From assembly GCA_037974965.1 (NCBI GenBank), contig JBBPFI010000004.1, positions 496,001 through 560,000 on the forward strand: a DNA stretch of 64,000 nt, written 5' to 3'. Shown here piece after piece: positions 12,501 through 24,684 of this stretch. A model generated the notes under the pieces. It saw nothing but the letters and a program-made list of their open reading frames with translations, was not told the DNA's origin and ran no database searches. The translations under genes were made by a program, and so were the position numbers. Positions within the stretch are counted from its first letter, which is position 1, and every line of letters starts with the position of its first letter. The DNA comes from Dacryopinax spathularia (lineage: Eukaryota > Basidiomycota > Dacrymycetes > Dacrymycetales > Dacrymycetaceae).

Positions 12501-13790
12501 AAGACCATTGATCAATTCGTTGGGTTTTGCCCATCTGCCTCGAACAAGCATCACGACGACGTTTTCTGGCGGGGCATCGGCATGCTGGCTGCCCTGTGGA
12601 TTCTATTCTCTGGAACACCACCATTTAACCTTTCCCCATTCCTTGTGTATGTAGCCGCTTCCCGTGACAAAGCAGCCGCCCTCGAAAACTGCCGCTCCTT
12701 GTCCTTCATCCGCACGTTTGCACCGCAGGCAGCGAACTGGCTCGCTTCCTGGGATGGAATGGCGGCTTCCCACGTGAAGAACCCAACGGTCCGCCAGCGA
12801 CAGAAAGTTGCTCTTCGAACAATGGATTCGTTCCGACCTTACTTGGAGGCTATCGATGTGGTGCGTCGCAGACCATAGTCTTGCCATCCATTGCAACGTA
12901 TTAACTTGGGTATAGGATATCCCTTCGCACATCTCAGACAATATGCTCGACTTCAGAATGAGCCGCGCGGAGCATGCTGTTATCCGTGGCCGTTTGTTCA
13001 ATTTCTTTCTCTTCGGCCACCCTGGCTGCCCGCTTGATTTTGAACAGATGAAGTCTTTCTCCAAGGGCTTCGAGTTCTTCCCTCGACTGAATGACGTAAG
13101 GCCTTCGCATTCGGCCGAAAGTACAACCAAACTAACTACTTCAGTACTTTATCAACCGAGCCTTCATTGACTTCCCCACCTTTATCTACACAGTGTGGAC
13201 GGATACAACCCTGGATCCGAACACCTACATCGCTGAACGGATCCGCTGGGACACACGTGATCCTGATGTACCAGAATTAGTGTGGACGGATCTGAAGGAC
13301 AGCATCATCCGGTGTCTGTCTCGCGAAGGTCTCCCCGCTCTGCTTGATAGTCCAGGCTCAGACGTCCTTCGTGAAATCTACGCCACTCGGGGGATCCTTC
13401 CAGAGATGCACGATCCGCACTCCCCATTCACTCGACCTCACATACGCCGTCAGGCATTCAACACTGTCTGTCATGGAGTTGAAAACTCGCCTGGAGCAGC
13501 TGTCATTTCCGTGAGTGACTAGCAATGCGATACGGGTTAGGATACTCATGTTGCGATATCATCAGGTCTCCATTAGGCCTAACCTTCAACCTTCTGGAAG
13601 AATGAGAGGCGAGAAGATCCACTCTGAATGCACAATGATGGAGGCGCGCGTGTGTTTCGCTACCTTCACGTTACATTATGGATCCACACTTCACAATCTG
13701 GCGGTGGCTGCTGATGACGGTGCTGAGTTTGACCGCGTCTTCATGGCTACTTTACTTGCGCAGGCCACGACGGATTTCAATGCCTACTGA
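9535..13790 (+). CDS. HECT-like protein with N-terminal cysteine-rich region
   Basis: Many exons; the model is approximate except at the ends. The first exons give CLDCLC, then CRCGCPLNRHH and CPATGCKYFF, a likely zinc-binding region. The middle (about 9990-11950) is Pro/Ser-rich and low complexity. The C-terminal part (12000-13790) resembles the HECT N-lobe of agaric proteins: SGNGPARVTLFRMLQQYL, then FWRGIGMLAALWILFSGTPP and NLSPFLVY. The last exon fits a HECT C-lobe tail, with EARVCFATFTLHYGST in the place of the usual TCFN...LPxY active-site loop, then the stop at 13788-13790. If the alignment holds, the cysteine remains but its neighbours differ, so ubiquitin-ligase activity is uncertain. 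The fold is inferred by pattern memory only; an unrelated fungal expansion family is the alternative. Confidence 0.5.
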
Positions 13791-14004
13791 GTTTGTTTCT
13801 CCCCTTAGACATCGACAATTTACCCTATGTTATCCATAATATATATCCTTCCACACCCCTAATGAGAATACTTCGATTCACCATTGAATTAGCTTGTGCG
13901 ACACGATCGGGAGAATTCAGTGGCCTTCCTGTTCTAACCATGAGAGTTACTCGTGTCGTTGGACATCATCCAACATTTCTGGACAGTTGCACTATGACAG
14001 TCTG

Positions 14005-14560
14005 CAAGGCAGCCGACCAAGATTAATTCGGGTGCAGCGTAAGCCTCTTGCTCGGATGAGAGGCCTGCGCGGGTGTGGAATAATGTCCGGTTCACACGAA
14101 GCCGCAAAATCAGACATTTCGGAGAATCAGACAAAAGTAGTCGGCCAGGCAGCCGACGAAGACCGGTAAGCCTCTTGCTCGGATGAGAGGCCTTCGCGCT
14201 TGCGGTATTGTCCGATTCATGCGAGGTTGCAAAATCAGACATTTCGCAAAATCAGACATTCCACAGAATCAGACAAAAGTAGTCGGCCAGGCAGCCGACG
14301 AAGACCGGTAAGTAAGCCTCTTGCTCGGATGAGAGGCCTTCGCGCTTGCGGTATTGTCCGATTCATGCGAGGTTGCAAAATCAGACATTTCGCAAAATCA
14401 GACATTCCACAGAATCAGACAAAAGTAGTCGGCCAGGCAGCCGACGAAGACCGGTAAGCCTCTTGCTCGGATGAGAGGCCTTCGCGCCTGCGGTATTTGT
14501 CCGATTCATGCGAAGCTGAAACATCTGACATTTTCACACCCAACCGAATAAGGCTACAGA
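14005..14560. repeat. Tandem repeat, about 142-146 bp unit, roughly 4 copies
   Basis: The block starting GTAGTCGGCCAGGCAGCCGA recurs at 14137, 14279 and 14425, a period of 142-146 bp, with a diverged copy before the first and a partial copy after the last. The middle copies are nearly identical except for a 4-bp insertion (gtaagtaag against gtaag). Each unit also contains one to three AATCAGACATT-type words, the reverse complement of the TTGTCYGATTTC motif in the arrays at 23 kb and 46 kb. It sits between the 3' ends of two convergent genes. Confidence 0.85.
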
Positions 14561-14582
14561 GTATGGGAACACATGCTGCAGC

Positions 14583-17500
14583 TCACGTCCCTTGACACCT
14601 ACTCTCCATCCAACCATAGAACCTCTTCACGGAATCATTCGCTTTGAACTGCAAGAAATTAGCACGGCAGATAAGAAGGAACGACGTGTACCGACCGACT
14701 TGGCATCCCATCCCCTCAATGACAGCCCTTCGAGGGTGCGTACCCTCGTGACGGAAGTGTAACCCATACCTAGGTAAGCGGCGTAAGAGGAATTCTGATA
14801 TTGTTCACCAGAAGCCTACCTTCTTCCCACGCGCCCTCAAGGTCGACCTCAGCGAAGTCCAGTGTCTGGCCCTGACAACGATGGATTGTGAAGGCCCAGG
14901 CCCCTAGTATGTGCAACTTTAGAAATGCGTCAGCATGAAACATTTGTGGCACATCAGCGTGTGTAAGGAGCTCACTTGATGTCGTTCTGCAAAAAGAGCG
15001 CCGTTGGACCCATACACTCTGTCACAATCATACCCGAGGAGATCAATGAGAAATCCAGCAGGGGTGGCCCATCGGATGACGGGCAGGAGCTTAGCCTTCC
15101 TCCGCGCCGCTTCACGCGTTCTCTTCATCACATCATTTGGGTCATCATCGCTTTCCTCAGAGGCAGCCTTTACCAGATTCACTATCTCGTGATCCTCGTA
15201 ATCGTCTTCATGGGTGTGTTCGGGGTATCTTCGCTGTTGAGCTAAGTCCCACTCGTCTTGGGTAAGGAAGCCAAGCACAACACCGCGGCTACCATTGACC
15301 AGGAGTGGGTTTGTTGTTGAGTTCCGGGTCAAAAGCACCCGCGCTCCTCGAGAGAGGCGGACCCGGGCGGGTGCAATGTTGCCTTCCTTCTCCTCTCGAG
15401 CGAGTTCTTCCCTATTTCCGAAATCGATGGCTTGGTATTGGAAGATGGTTCGCTCCAGTCGCAACAATCTCATTTCGTTAGACGCGGTGACATCTTTCCG
15501 CTTGGAAAACCTACTGCAGTCAGCGGAGTGTAGTGGCATCAGCAAGCACTAACACCAACAGAAGTACGGGGTCATTTCTCTGGTCGTGTCGTTCTCGCCG
15601 TTTCCGAAGCGCTTCTATCGTCTCTTTAGACAATTGCCCCACCCTGATCTCATTCAGCATTGCAACAAACGCTGAGTCGGCATTCTCAGCGGGACAGGAC
15701 ATATTGAGCAGTGAGCGACTTTACCTGCATCCCGCTGACGGACCACCTGAGTGAGTTCCACATAGGTCTTTATGATAGAATGCCATGTCTTGGCTTGAAA
15801 CGCATAGAAGACTGGGTCTCCTTTGCGTCTTGGGATCGGAGGTAGTTGGAAGAAGTCCCCGCAAAGAACAAGCTACGGCAGGCATGAGATCGAACCTGAT
15901 ATCCTGGGAAACTCTGCTGACCTGGATGCCACCCCATGGTGCTGGAACTTCCCGAATTTCGCGCACTATGGCTTCTGCTCGATCGAAAGTTTCGTCGCTG
16001 ATCATACCAACTATAGGGAATGAATGAGAAAACATCATACGGAAGGCTTCAAGGCACCCACTTTCATCTATAAATAGGACGCGAACTTCTTTGATCCTTT
16101 CCACCAGGGGCCCGCCCCACACCTTGATCTTCGCGATGCGAGCTTTGACGCTGTCTCTTCCCATCCCCATTCCCGCCCACCAGTGTAAGGTCCGGCCTCC
16201 AATACCCAGTGCGGCGATGCCAGTCGACGCTGTCACCGCCACGTGATGTTGACCTAGGAACTTTTGCTTCATGGCTTTGATCATACACATCAGCGTGTGA
16301 GACTTGCCAGTGCCTGCATGCCAGTTAATAAAGTGCTTGGTGAGATTGTTCTGGATCGTTGACTCACCAGCTGAGCCGGTTAGAAACAGGCTCCGACCTG
16401 CCAAAACCAGCTTTAACGCCTGCGCTTGTTTCTCGTTGAGCTGTACATTCTCGGTGGCATCATAATGCCCAAGACGTGCATGCTTGGCCGTGCGGGAGGA
16501 GCTTTTCGCGTACGCTTCCAGGAGCATTCTCAACTTCATGGAAGGCGCTCGCTCTAAGTATGGTTGTTTTGCCGGTGGTGGCGGTAGACTCGCGGGTGGG
16601 CGAGACCCACGCACTGGTTGAGGAGCTTCGTTTGGATTCTGGAGTGTTGGATCGGCCAAGTTCCGCCGTGCATCCAGCGGCTTAGTCGATCCGTGCTTTG
16701 CGCGGGCCTTGAGATGTGGTTTGGGGTCGGCCGGTACAGTTTTATTGACAGGCAAGTTGTTCTTCGCGGTGTCCGTCCCACCGGCATCGTCCCCGCTGCC
16801 TTTCTGCGAGCCTGTCGATTCACCCGGCTTGAAGGTGGGTCGCTCAATAGGTTTATTCCTGATAGGAGGCTGGAATGAGCCCTGAGCTGCTCTTTTTGAC
16901 AGATTTGAGGTGAGCGGATCATTCTCCATCCTGCTGTGCGTTTCACCAGCCATGTTGCTTCTCAGGGCGTCAAATTGAGCGCTCTGCACCCTTTCATCAT
17001 CCCCCAACGAGGCTGCAAATTCCGAGGTATCGGTATTTTGAACGGTATTATGAAGTTCGTTTCCGGAGCTCTGCGCCACACTGCTTGCAGATGACAGAAT
17101 AGCCCCCTGGTCTGTGACGAGTGCAGGTCGCCCCTGAGCGGCGACTTCTCTCTCACTTGAGGGGTTAGAATCGACTCTAGATCGCTGCGAGGGGGGAATA
17201 TTGCCTCGAACACGAGAGGGGCTTGCTAGTGGCGAGACATCCAGTATCTGTTCGAGAAGCCCCAAATGCTCCTCTGTCAGGAGTGGACCGTCGACTGCGG
17301 GCGGCGGAGGCCAAACGGAATAGTAGCGAGGAGCCTGCGGATCCGACAGGAGGGGTGGCGAAGGCGTTCTGAGAGATGCGGGTTGGCCGTGCGCGGACGG
17401 TACACCGAAGTCACTGAAGTTGAACGGGTCTCCTCGATCCGTTACGGGAGTTCCCCTGGGAGTGATCTGAAAGAGCTGCGAAAGATCGGCCAAGTCGTCC

Positions 17501-19644
17501 TCTGCAGGAGGTGGCGTATCCACAGCAGGGGGAGGAGGCCAGTCTGAATAGTATTGGGGCGTCTGAGGCTGAGATGGAGGAAGCACTGGTGAGCGCAGGG
17601 AGATGTTCCGGCCGGCTCGCGGCGAGAAACCGTCCAAGCTTTCTGACTCGCTCGACGTCGTTGCGCTCTGCCCAACTTCGAACATCCGTGAAGAATCCGG
17701 AACCAGCTCCTCGGCGACAGCAGGCATTTGTACCATAGGGGGAGGAGGCCCACCGCCATAGCATAGAGCGGACTGGGATCCAACTGCGAGCGACGTATGC
17801 TGCACGGGACCGACCACCTTGAAGCCCGGCTGAGCAGCGGTAGCTCTCGCTTCGGCCGCCGGCGTCCCAAGTGTTGACCTGGCTGACGGCGAGTTATGTA
17901 CCGCCCCGAGTGAGGGGATGACGCCTGAAACTGGTGTAAGGTTGTGACCGCTATCACGCGAACGTGTCATCGGTGGAAGTCGACGCTGCTCGGGTGTGCC
18001 GGGGATGAGCATGCCGGACCTGGACCGAGGAGAAGTGTCATGACGGGTACTATCCCCTTGGCTGGCTGTTTGTGAGTTCGCCTCGTCCTCGATCTTAATC
18101 GGCCTCTTCTCAAGCCCTCGATCGCTGTCCTCCTCCATATCGATCTCTTGCTCGTCCTCCGTCTGTCCCTCCGCCAAGCCTGCGTCCTCCGGAAGTCGCT
18201 CGTGGGGCGTTGTCATGCTAGACGGCGGTTGTATGGCCGGCGAGCTGCGGGAAACCCTCATATACGGTGGCATTGGAGACCCTCCCAAGGACGGACGAAG
18301 CGGTTCGCGAGCTTCAGTCAAGAAACCGGAGATGACCTGAGGGAAAGCGTCATGACGTGTATCGGCCCCCTGGCTGGCTGACTGTGCAGTCGCGTCGTCC
18401 TCGATCTTAATCGGCCTCTTCTCAAGCCCTCGATCGCTGCCCTCCTCCATATCGATCTCCTGCTCGTCCTTCATCTGTCCCTCCGCGAAGCCTGCGTCCT
18501 CCGGAGATCGCTCGTGGGGCGTTGTCATGCTAGACGGCGGTTGTATGGCCGGCGAGCTGCAGGAAACTCTCGTATCCCGAGGCACTGCAGACTCCCCGAA
18601 CGACGGACTAAGGGGTCCGCTAACTTCAGACCGCTTGTACGTATGGGGTACACGTGCGCTATGCTGAGGCGTCTGAGGGTACGTAGGAAGATCGTTATTG
18701 TGTGGGGACGCATGTTCGAGGGGTACTGAGCCAGACATTGTAGAGAGGACGACGGGTAGGCCCACGCTATGCTGAGGCCTCTGAGGATATGTAGGAAGAT
18801 TGTCGTTATCTGGGAAGTCGTGTTCGAGCGGCAGTAAGGCGGGCATTGTAGATGTAGAGGGGGCGACGAGCCGCTCGCGCCATTGGGCGAAGGGCGACCT
18901 CGGGATGTCGTGTTGAGCTGTAGGGGAAAAGGACTCGCCATGGTGCGATTGCATTCCTGCGGACATGCGGCCTCGAAGTACGACGGCAGGGGTAGCTGTA
19001 TCCACCGCATATGTCGTGCTTCGAGACCTTGGAGGAGTTCCGAGCGCAGGGGTGGGAGGTGGCATATAGCCATCCAAGTCGGCCATCTCTGGGTAAATCG
19101 AAGATGGGCCATCGGGGAGCGCTGTATCATAAGGAGCCACGTTCTGATGTTCATCATGCTGATCATGGAACGCGTGCCGCTCTGAAGAGTGCGAGTGTCT
19201 TCTCTGTCGCCACAGGGGAGACGGCGAGGGGGTGTCGGAGGGTAATCGAGACGACGGCTGAGGTAGCGATTCATTGCCCGCAACCGTGGATACGCCCGCT
19301 GCTCCCAATCGTTCATCTTTATCGACTCCCTCGACTTCCCAGTCGGACGGCGATGAAGCTGAGTCTAGCGGAGATACTATATCCTCGTCGGATGCTCCAT
19401 CTTCAGCCGACGATGTATCCGAAGAAACGTGAGTGGAAGGGACCAGAGGCCTGGAGATAGATGGTTTTGACTCCTCTTGTGGGAAAGACGGGGATAGGGA
19501 TAGTCGCGTATACCGGATCAGGAGGTCGGTGAATGTTATGTCGTTCTTTGCCTCGGCACATTTACGTTGCATAGCGCGAACGCGTTCGAGAGCCGGCGGC
19601 CGGCGTATAGCTGAGGAAAGATGGGTTGAAGTTGGATCAGGCAT
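14583..19644 (-). CDS. PIF1-family DNA helicase with long disordered N-terminus
   Basis: Superfamily 1B 5'-3' DNA helicase. After about 950 low-complexity residues rich in Ser, Pro, Asp and Glu, the helicase core begins near 16470. Spliced motifs are: Walker A GSAGTGKSHT (intron inside), TASTGIAALGIGG, Walker B VLFIDEIGMISDE, LVLCGDFFQLPPIPRRKGD, ELTQVVRQRD followed by AFVAMLNEIRVGQLS, DPVLLFSKRKDV, LLVNGSRGVV, and AWAFTIHRCQGQTLDFAEVD, then GMGYTSVTRVRTLEGLSLRG. The gene ends at 14583 after about eight introns of 40-60 bp. Unspliced reading runs through several introns in frame, so naive models would be wrong. No HUH/Rep nuclease motif is present, which argues against a Helitron Rep-helicase. 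All helicase motifs look present, so activity is plausible. It is divergent from the next gene. Confidence 0.88.
18060..18590 (-). repeat. In-frame 312-bp duplication inside the PIF1 gene
   Basis: Two adjacent copies, 312 bp (104 codons) apart, encode nearly the same segment. Shared residues include SRSSPAIQPPSSMTTPHER, then EDEQEIDMEE or KDEQEIDMEE, and DRGLEKRPIKIED. The period is a multiple of three and keeps the frame. The same disordered region holds two other degenerate repeats (LPTYPQxPQHS and YYSxWPPPPAVD), so it seems to have grown by repeated local duplication. Confidence 0.85.
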
Positions 19645-19980
19645 CGACTTGCGAGTGAGTACGGATTTCTGTATTGTCGAGATTGACAGGTTTCGTCCAG
19701 TAGTTGAGTATAAGAGAGGTCGACACAGTGTAGCTGGAGGTTGCTGAGACAGCGATGGTTGGGTTCACCTTCCTCGCCATGATCATTCAGGGGGCAGGAT
19801 ATTTTAGGGTGGCGAGCCGAACGACCCTAGTTGGCACTCGTTGGTTATTGCACTACACTCACTGTATGTAATAGGCACCTTCTCGATAACAACTCAGTCC
19901 TATTCGTCCTATCTCTGTTGCAGAAGTCTTTAGAGAAGCGCCGCCGGAATATCTCTGTATGACTCAGGGGGTCCTAAACG
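19645..19980. promoter_or_regulatory. Divergent promoter region
   Basis: This 336-bp gap lies between the start of the PIF1 gene on the minus strand and the start of the unknown gene on the plus strand, so it should contain both promoters. No motif stands out and I see no ORF of coding character. Confidence 0.4.
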
Positions 19981-22928
19981 ATGCCGAAGGATATCTGTCT
20001 TCGACCCGTGGACTCAGACGATCGCAGCAAGGACGACATCCAGGCGACCGCCCGATCAGTCATGCCAGACATCATGGCTCGTGCCCACGTAGCAATATGT
20101 GAAATGAAAGGCGTGCCGACTATACGCGACTCTCAGGTAGTCAACTCAGTGGGTGCACTCAACGCAAAGGACTTGAGAAAGTGTTACACAGTCTGGACAG
20201 CTATCGCGGTGAGTCGTGTCGCTCCCTCATTTAGTCTTCGACACTGATACAAGGGATGAGAACGTCTACATCACCTTCTATTTCTATCTGGGCCTCCGAG
20301 ACGACGCAGTCCAATCCTTATATCCCATTATCGACGGCGCATTATGTTGCGCAAACCTTCTCCACAAGCGAGGCGAATATGTGCTGGACTACGATCAACG
20401 GGCCTTGCTTCTGGAGCTTTTGCCCTTTGATCACGCTGCATGGTCCGCGCGCTATGAGATCGTATCGCACTGGCCAGACGGTACCTATGCTATCCTGACG
20501 GAAGGACTAGAGATCGGAGATAGTCTCGGCTCTTTGGAGCTTTGTAGCGTGTCTGCCGACGCCCTGGAAGGTCGAGCGATATCTTGGACTGAAAGGCTCA
20601 GGCTCTTGCATGCTGACCTCTGGCAGTCCATTCTCGCAATGCTTGGAGAGTGTCCTTCGATTGATGCGTGCACCGAGGCTGACGCGCTTCTCTTCATGGA
20701 TAATGCAGGCCGTATCTGGGTACGGTTTCCATTCCCCTGCCCCTCGGTGTTCTACTCATGAGTTGTGTGCGCAAGTAGGAACTGGCTGAGAAGTCGGCCA
20801 GGAAGCTGAAAATTGTTGAACAGGCAGGGAAGCTGCGCTGCCAGCTTCTGCAACATCTGTTATACTCGGCAAGCTTGACATGGCGGTTCACCACAAGCCT
20901 CGACAGGACAATATTGGGCCGTAGTTTCGTCCATCCAACTCTGCGGTCGTTTGCTTTAGGGGGCGTGCCGCACTTGTGGAGACAAGTGAAAGAGCTTCAG
21001 GTGGACGATATGACGGACCCCAGTTGGACAAGCGAAAATCGAGCTCAGCAGGACATCTGGCATGCGCATCTCGTCTCTCTCTTTGGGCAAGACTTGCGAG
21101 CGACTATTTCGAATAAAGGAAGATGGAAGATAGTGGATCCAAGAGCGGTTAAATGGTATCTGGACTCCGAGTGTCATGTATGGGTAAGAGCACCCTTGTC
21201 CTTTGATGTTCCTCGCATTCACAACATGGCACAGACGTCTTACCTTTTGCTGTGTTTTGTCCTGCGGATCACGCCTCCGCCGGCCATCATCGTGATGCTG
21301 ACGCAATTCCTCGATGATGTGAACGATCTTCTGGACAAGGTTGACGGCTTCCACGTTCCGATCCCCGCCGAACTTTTACCTCTGCTGCATCTACCAAACC
21401 GGTGTGTTATCCACTGCCGGGATATAGGGGGCCTGCGGGGGCTACCTCGCAGCATGATGAGCGATATCGAATGGGAACGTCGATTTGATGCCAGCCTACA
21501 GGATCTAGACGAAGCGGAAAGTGCGAAGGACGGCCAAGTTATGGCGAGATGTGCAACCCAATTGGTGCGTGTCCCGTTGAGATTGATTGGTTTGAGTTAA
21601 AAGGCGTCCAGGGTATCTTTCTGACCTGCTTCGAGGATGGCACTCTCGACGACGCTAAACTCGGCCTCCGCGAGAAAGCCATGGCAGTGTGGTACAGACT
21701 GCGTTCGGCGCCTTCAGCTCCATCGAAACATATGCCTTATCGTGCTTTGCTCCCATACGATTGGCGTATTCAGAGGGCAGAACGAGGTAGGGCTCTGAAG
21801 CAGGAGGAGGAGCACGCAATCGAGCTTCAACTGGCGCAAATGGTGGCTACTCTACAGCAACTGCAACTCGACACATCGCCCTCGACTTTGGGCCTCTCTT
21901 CCATTGTCCGGCATGACGTCCCCAGTTGGAGGAACGATGATGGTTCAGGCGACCATCCTATGGAAGATGCATCCTCCTATGACGCCCCACACCATACGGT
22001 CACCGAGTCGCCTGACGTGGAGATGCGAGATGCAGACGACCACAATAGCACTCTATCAGCCGGGCAAGACTCGGACGGTGGTGATAGAAAGTCGCCACGA
22101 GAACAGCGACAGGTCAGAAAGGCCACCCGTGCTCGCCGGGTCACGTTGTCCGCTCCGCAAGCTCCAAAGAAGAGAGCCGGCCGCAAGCCGAGGAAAACTG
22201 TTGACACGGCAGCAGACGTACTGTACGAAGTTCCCACGGCGCTGGAGAAGTGGGCCGTAATGCAAGATCCACGCCGAGATCACGAACACTTCTATCAGGC
22301 TGGTGTATACGGCGGTTGGCACCTTCTGAAGCTTAAACGAATCCACAAGGACGACGTTCTGCCCCCTTGGTCAGCTATTATGCCTGTCGACTGGCTTGGA
22401 GAGCACCAAATCCATCCAATGCCTGTTGCGGCTTCCGAGTTGGTCGCAGCTAGAGTGCAAGAAGTTGGCTTCGTGAAGATTGAGTGGGAGGATGGTTATT
22501 CCCAACTTGTCAGCTCTCTCTCCGCTCTCGCAGTGAGGTAGAAAGGCTGATGCTAGTTTGCGTAGGTAGCGCATGGGATATATCGATGCCAGACGTGTCA
22601 ACAAGCGCACGACAAGACTATGACCCAGTGCCTATGGTTCCAGTATTGCTGGTTCGACTGGGGTCACGCATGTGGGCCGTGCTACAGCCGCCAGGCAACT
22701 TGCTATTTTCGCAACAATCACTGTCGGGACAGTGAGTTTATGGAATACAGCTTGTTCCATACCTGTAATCTAACAGCTTATCTAGTTCCTCCAAAAGCGT
22801 ATGCAAGCCCTGAGCCGAAGACTCCGCGTAAGAAGCGGTTGCCTCGGGAAGAACTCCTGTCCCGTCTACAAGATGTCTTGCAATTGCAGGACCCGCCGCC
22901 AAAATGCAAGCCAATCCCTCGCCGATAA
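19981..22928 (+). CDS. Unknown large protein with C-terminal cysteine cluster
   Basis: I do not recognise the family. Coding-quality frames run from 19981 (MPKDICLRPVDSDDRSK) through 20216-20740, 20790-21590, 21600-22540 and 22620-22928, joined by short introns whose exact borders I could not all fix. The first 500 residues are mixed alpha-type sequence (DIWHAHLVSLFGQDLR, LLCFVLRITPPPAIIVMLTQF). A basic, disordered stretch follows (KKRAGRKPRKTVD) that could act as a nuclear signal. The end has clustered cysteines (HACGPCYSRQATCYF, then NHCRD), reminiscent of half a fungal zinc cluster, and a basic tail (TPRKKRLPREELLSR). The last intron, about 22733-22785, is well supported. A DNA-binding or regulatory role is possible but not shown. 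Confidence 0.5.
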
Positions 22929-23679
22929 CGAACGGCGCGAATGGATAGGCTGCTTTCGCAATCCTGTATTGTAGCAACTACGGATAGAATAGCAGTGGAC
23001 AATTTTATGGCATCATGGGTCGCGCTGCACGTGTTGTCCGATTTCTTGAGAGAGTGGGGCGTAAAAAGTTTGTCCAATGGCTCCCGAATGTTTGATTTCT
23101 TGACATTGTCTGATTTCTCAGGATTGTCTGATTTCCTGGGATTGTCTGCTTTCTCCGCACTGTCTGATTTCCTGGGATTGTCTGATTTCTCAAAAATGTC
23201 CGATTTTCGGGATTGTCTGATTTCCTGAGATTGTCCGATTTCTCAAAAATGTCCGATTTCTTGGGATTGTCCGATTTCTTGGGATTATCCAAGAGGAGAA
23301 GCTTAATCGTCATGACGGTATGGGAGGCACATCTGGTCTTTCCTATTGGCTCATTTGTAAATCACGTGTACTACCGGGTCTGGATCCGGGGTTACATGCT
23401 GGGTTTGGCACGGAAGCAACGAACGTTCGCAACTTGCTCTCAACCATCTTGGACTATCAACCTGTTACGACCAAGTCCTCGCGACTATCGACGACCATAC
23501 TTTGTACTTTTCCTCCCCTTGGCCTCTTATTTATCTGCAATACCAGCTGAAGCCCCCTTTGAGGAGTAGGAGGTTTACGCGTGGAGCAATCCGCTCAGCG
23601 AGCTCTCCGTCCGATTCGTGCTACAGTGCGTGACGTGCACGTCGTCCCCTCCTTCCATTAACTCAAATACAGGCATGCT
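22929..23679. repeat. Satellite-like array of 18-bp-type TTGTCYGATTTC units, with flanks
   Basis: From about 23036 to 23290 there are around 13 tandem, imperfect units of the form TTGTCYGATTTCNNGGGA, about 18 bp each, with variants such as AATGTCCGATTTC. The period is a multiple of three, so the array is open in several frames on both strands and yields meaningless repetitive ORFs. It follows the stop of the unknown gene by about 110 bp. A palindrome, CGTCATGACG, lies at 23308-23317 directly after the array. The rest, to 23679, holds nothing I can name. Confidence 0.85.
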
Positions 23680-24684
23680 ATGGCTCAATCGTTTTTTCAG
23701 GTCGATGTAGATCTTGAGAGCTTGAGAGGAGTGGCACGTTCGGACTCCGCTTTACGCTGGGCCCGTCCCAGCACGGGCGCGGTATCCTCCCGCACCATGT
23801 CCGTGGCCCGCCAAAGCCCCGGAGGTACCGCCGCACCCTGCTTAGGTTGCCCTGATTCTGAACTGGCAAGCGCTCCGGCCTTTTCACGTCCATATAGACC
23901 GATGGATTGACTTCGTTCCTAGCTGCTTTGGACGCTTGCAGACGCTGAAGAGGGATGCAACGGCGAGGGGAGAGTCCCACTCGCGTCAGAAGATGCACCC
24001 GCATATGCTTCCGTTATGGCCGCCGAATCGCATTTGCTCCCGCTCGCGACCGGCGCGACCTCCGACTCTCTCAGCCCGAACCACGATCCTCCTCAATACC
24101 ATTCAGAGTTCCCGATCAACAACACCTCTACCGACGTGAAGCTCATGATGCCTGATCAGGTCCGTATCCCTGGATTCGCAGCGCATAAGTCTGACTCTCT
24201 CGCTTTAGATTCCGCTCCACGATGCCAATCATGATATTCCGAGCGACATCTCGACGAGGGAGCAAGCACAGAATGGCGACAACTCAGCGGATCCCCTTCG
24301 TCTGAGCGATCTCGCCTCTGGATTGGCCTGGGTGATTGTTGTTCCTGTCGGCTTCATCGTCAATACAACAACCAAGCTCTGGGTGGCAACCATGCGAAAG
24401 GTCCAGCGCTCGTTCGCGGACCCGACTCATGGTGACAGCTATCTTACGGGCGCAACGATCATGTTCCTCGCCCTTGCCGTTGCTGTTACGTTCCTGGGTG
24501 CGCGTAGTGTCCGCTCTAACCTCCCACAATAGCTGATGAAAATGTAGCTTTGAACCTCAAGAGTGCGAATGCTGCCATTGCGACGCAGGCCTCCGAGCTG
24601 GCCGCTGCGAGCGTTGGGTGGTCGGCAGCGAACGCGACTGCGAGTGCGCTCGCTAAGCTCTGCCCTACGCCGACTGGCGCGTGA
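23680..24684 (+). CDS. Small two-segment membrane protein, unknown
   Basis: Four exons fit by phase: 23680-23887, 23941-24159, 24209-24497 and 24548-24684. The last three are the better supported; if translation starts at the ATG at 24016 instead, the protein has about 190 residues. There are two hydrophobic stretches, LASGLAWVIVVPVGFIV and GATIMFLALAVAVTFL, separated by a polar loop (TTKLWVATMRKVQRSFADPT). The Ala-rich tail (AAIATQASELAAASVGW) could be a helix or coiled coil. I do not recognise the family. It lies between the palindromes at 23308 and 27615, just upstream of a deaminase-like paralog, but on present evidence this is only proximity. Confidence 0.45.

Noticed and set aside
14005-14560. 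CRISPR-like array
   Set aside because: The whole 142-146 bp unit is repeated including the would-be spacers, so it is an ordinary tandem repeat; the genome is eukaryotic.
14583-19644. Helitron Rep-helicase
   Set aside because: The helicase is PIF1-like, but no HUH motif or Rep domain is found in the long N-terminus and no Helitron-type 3' hairpin end was seen.
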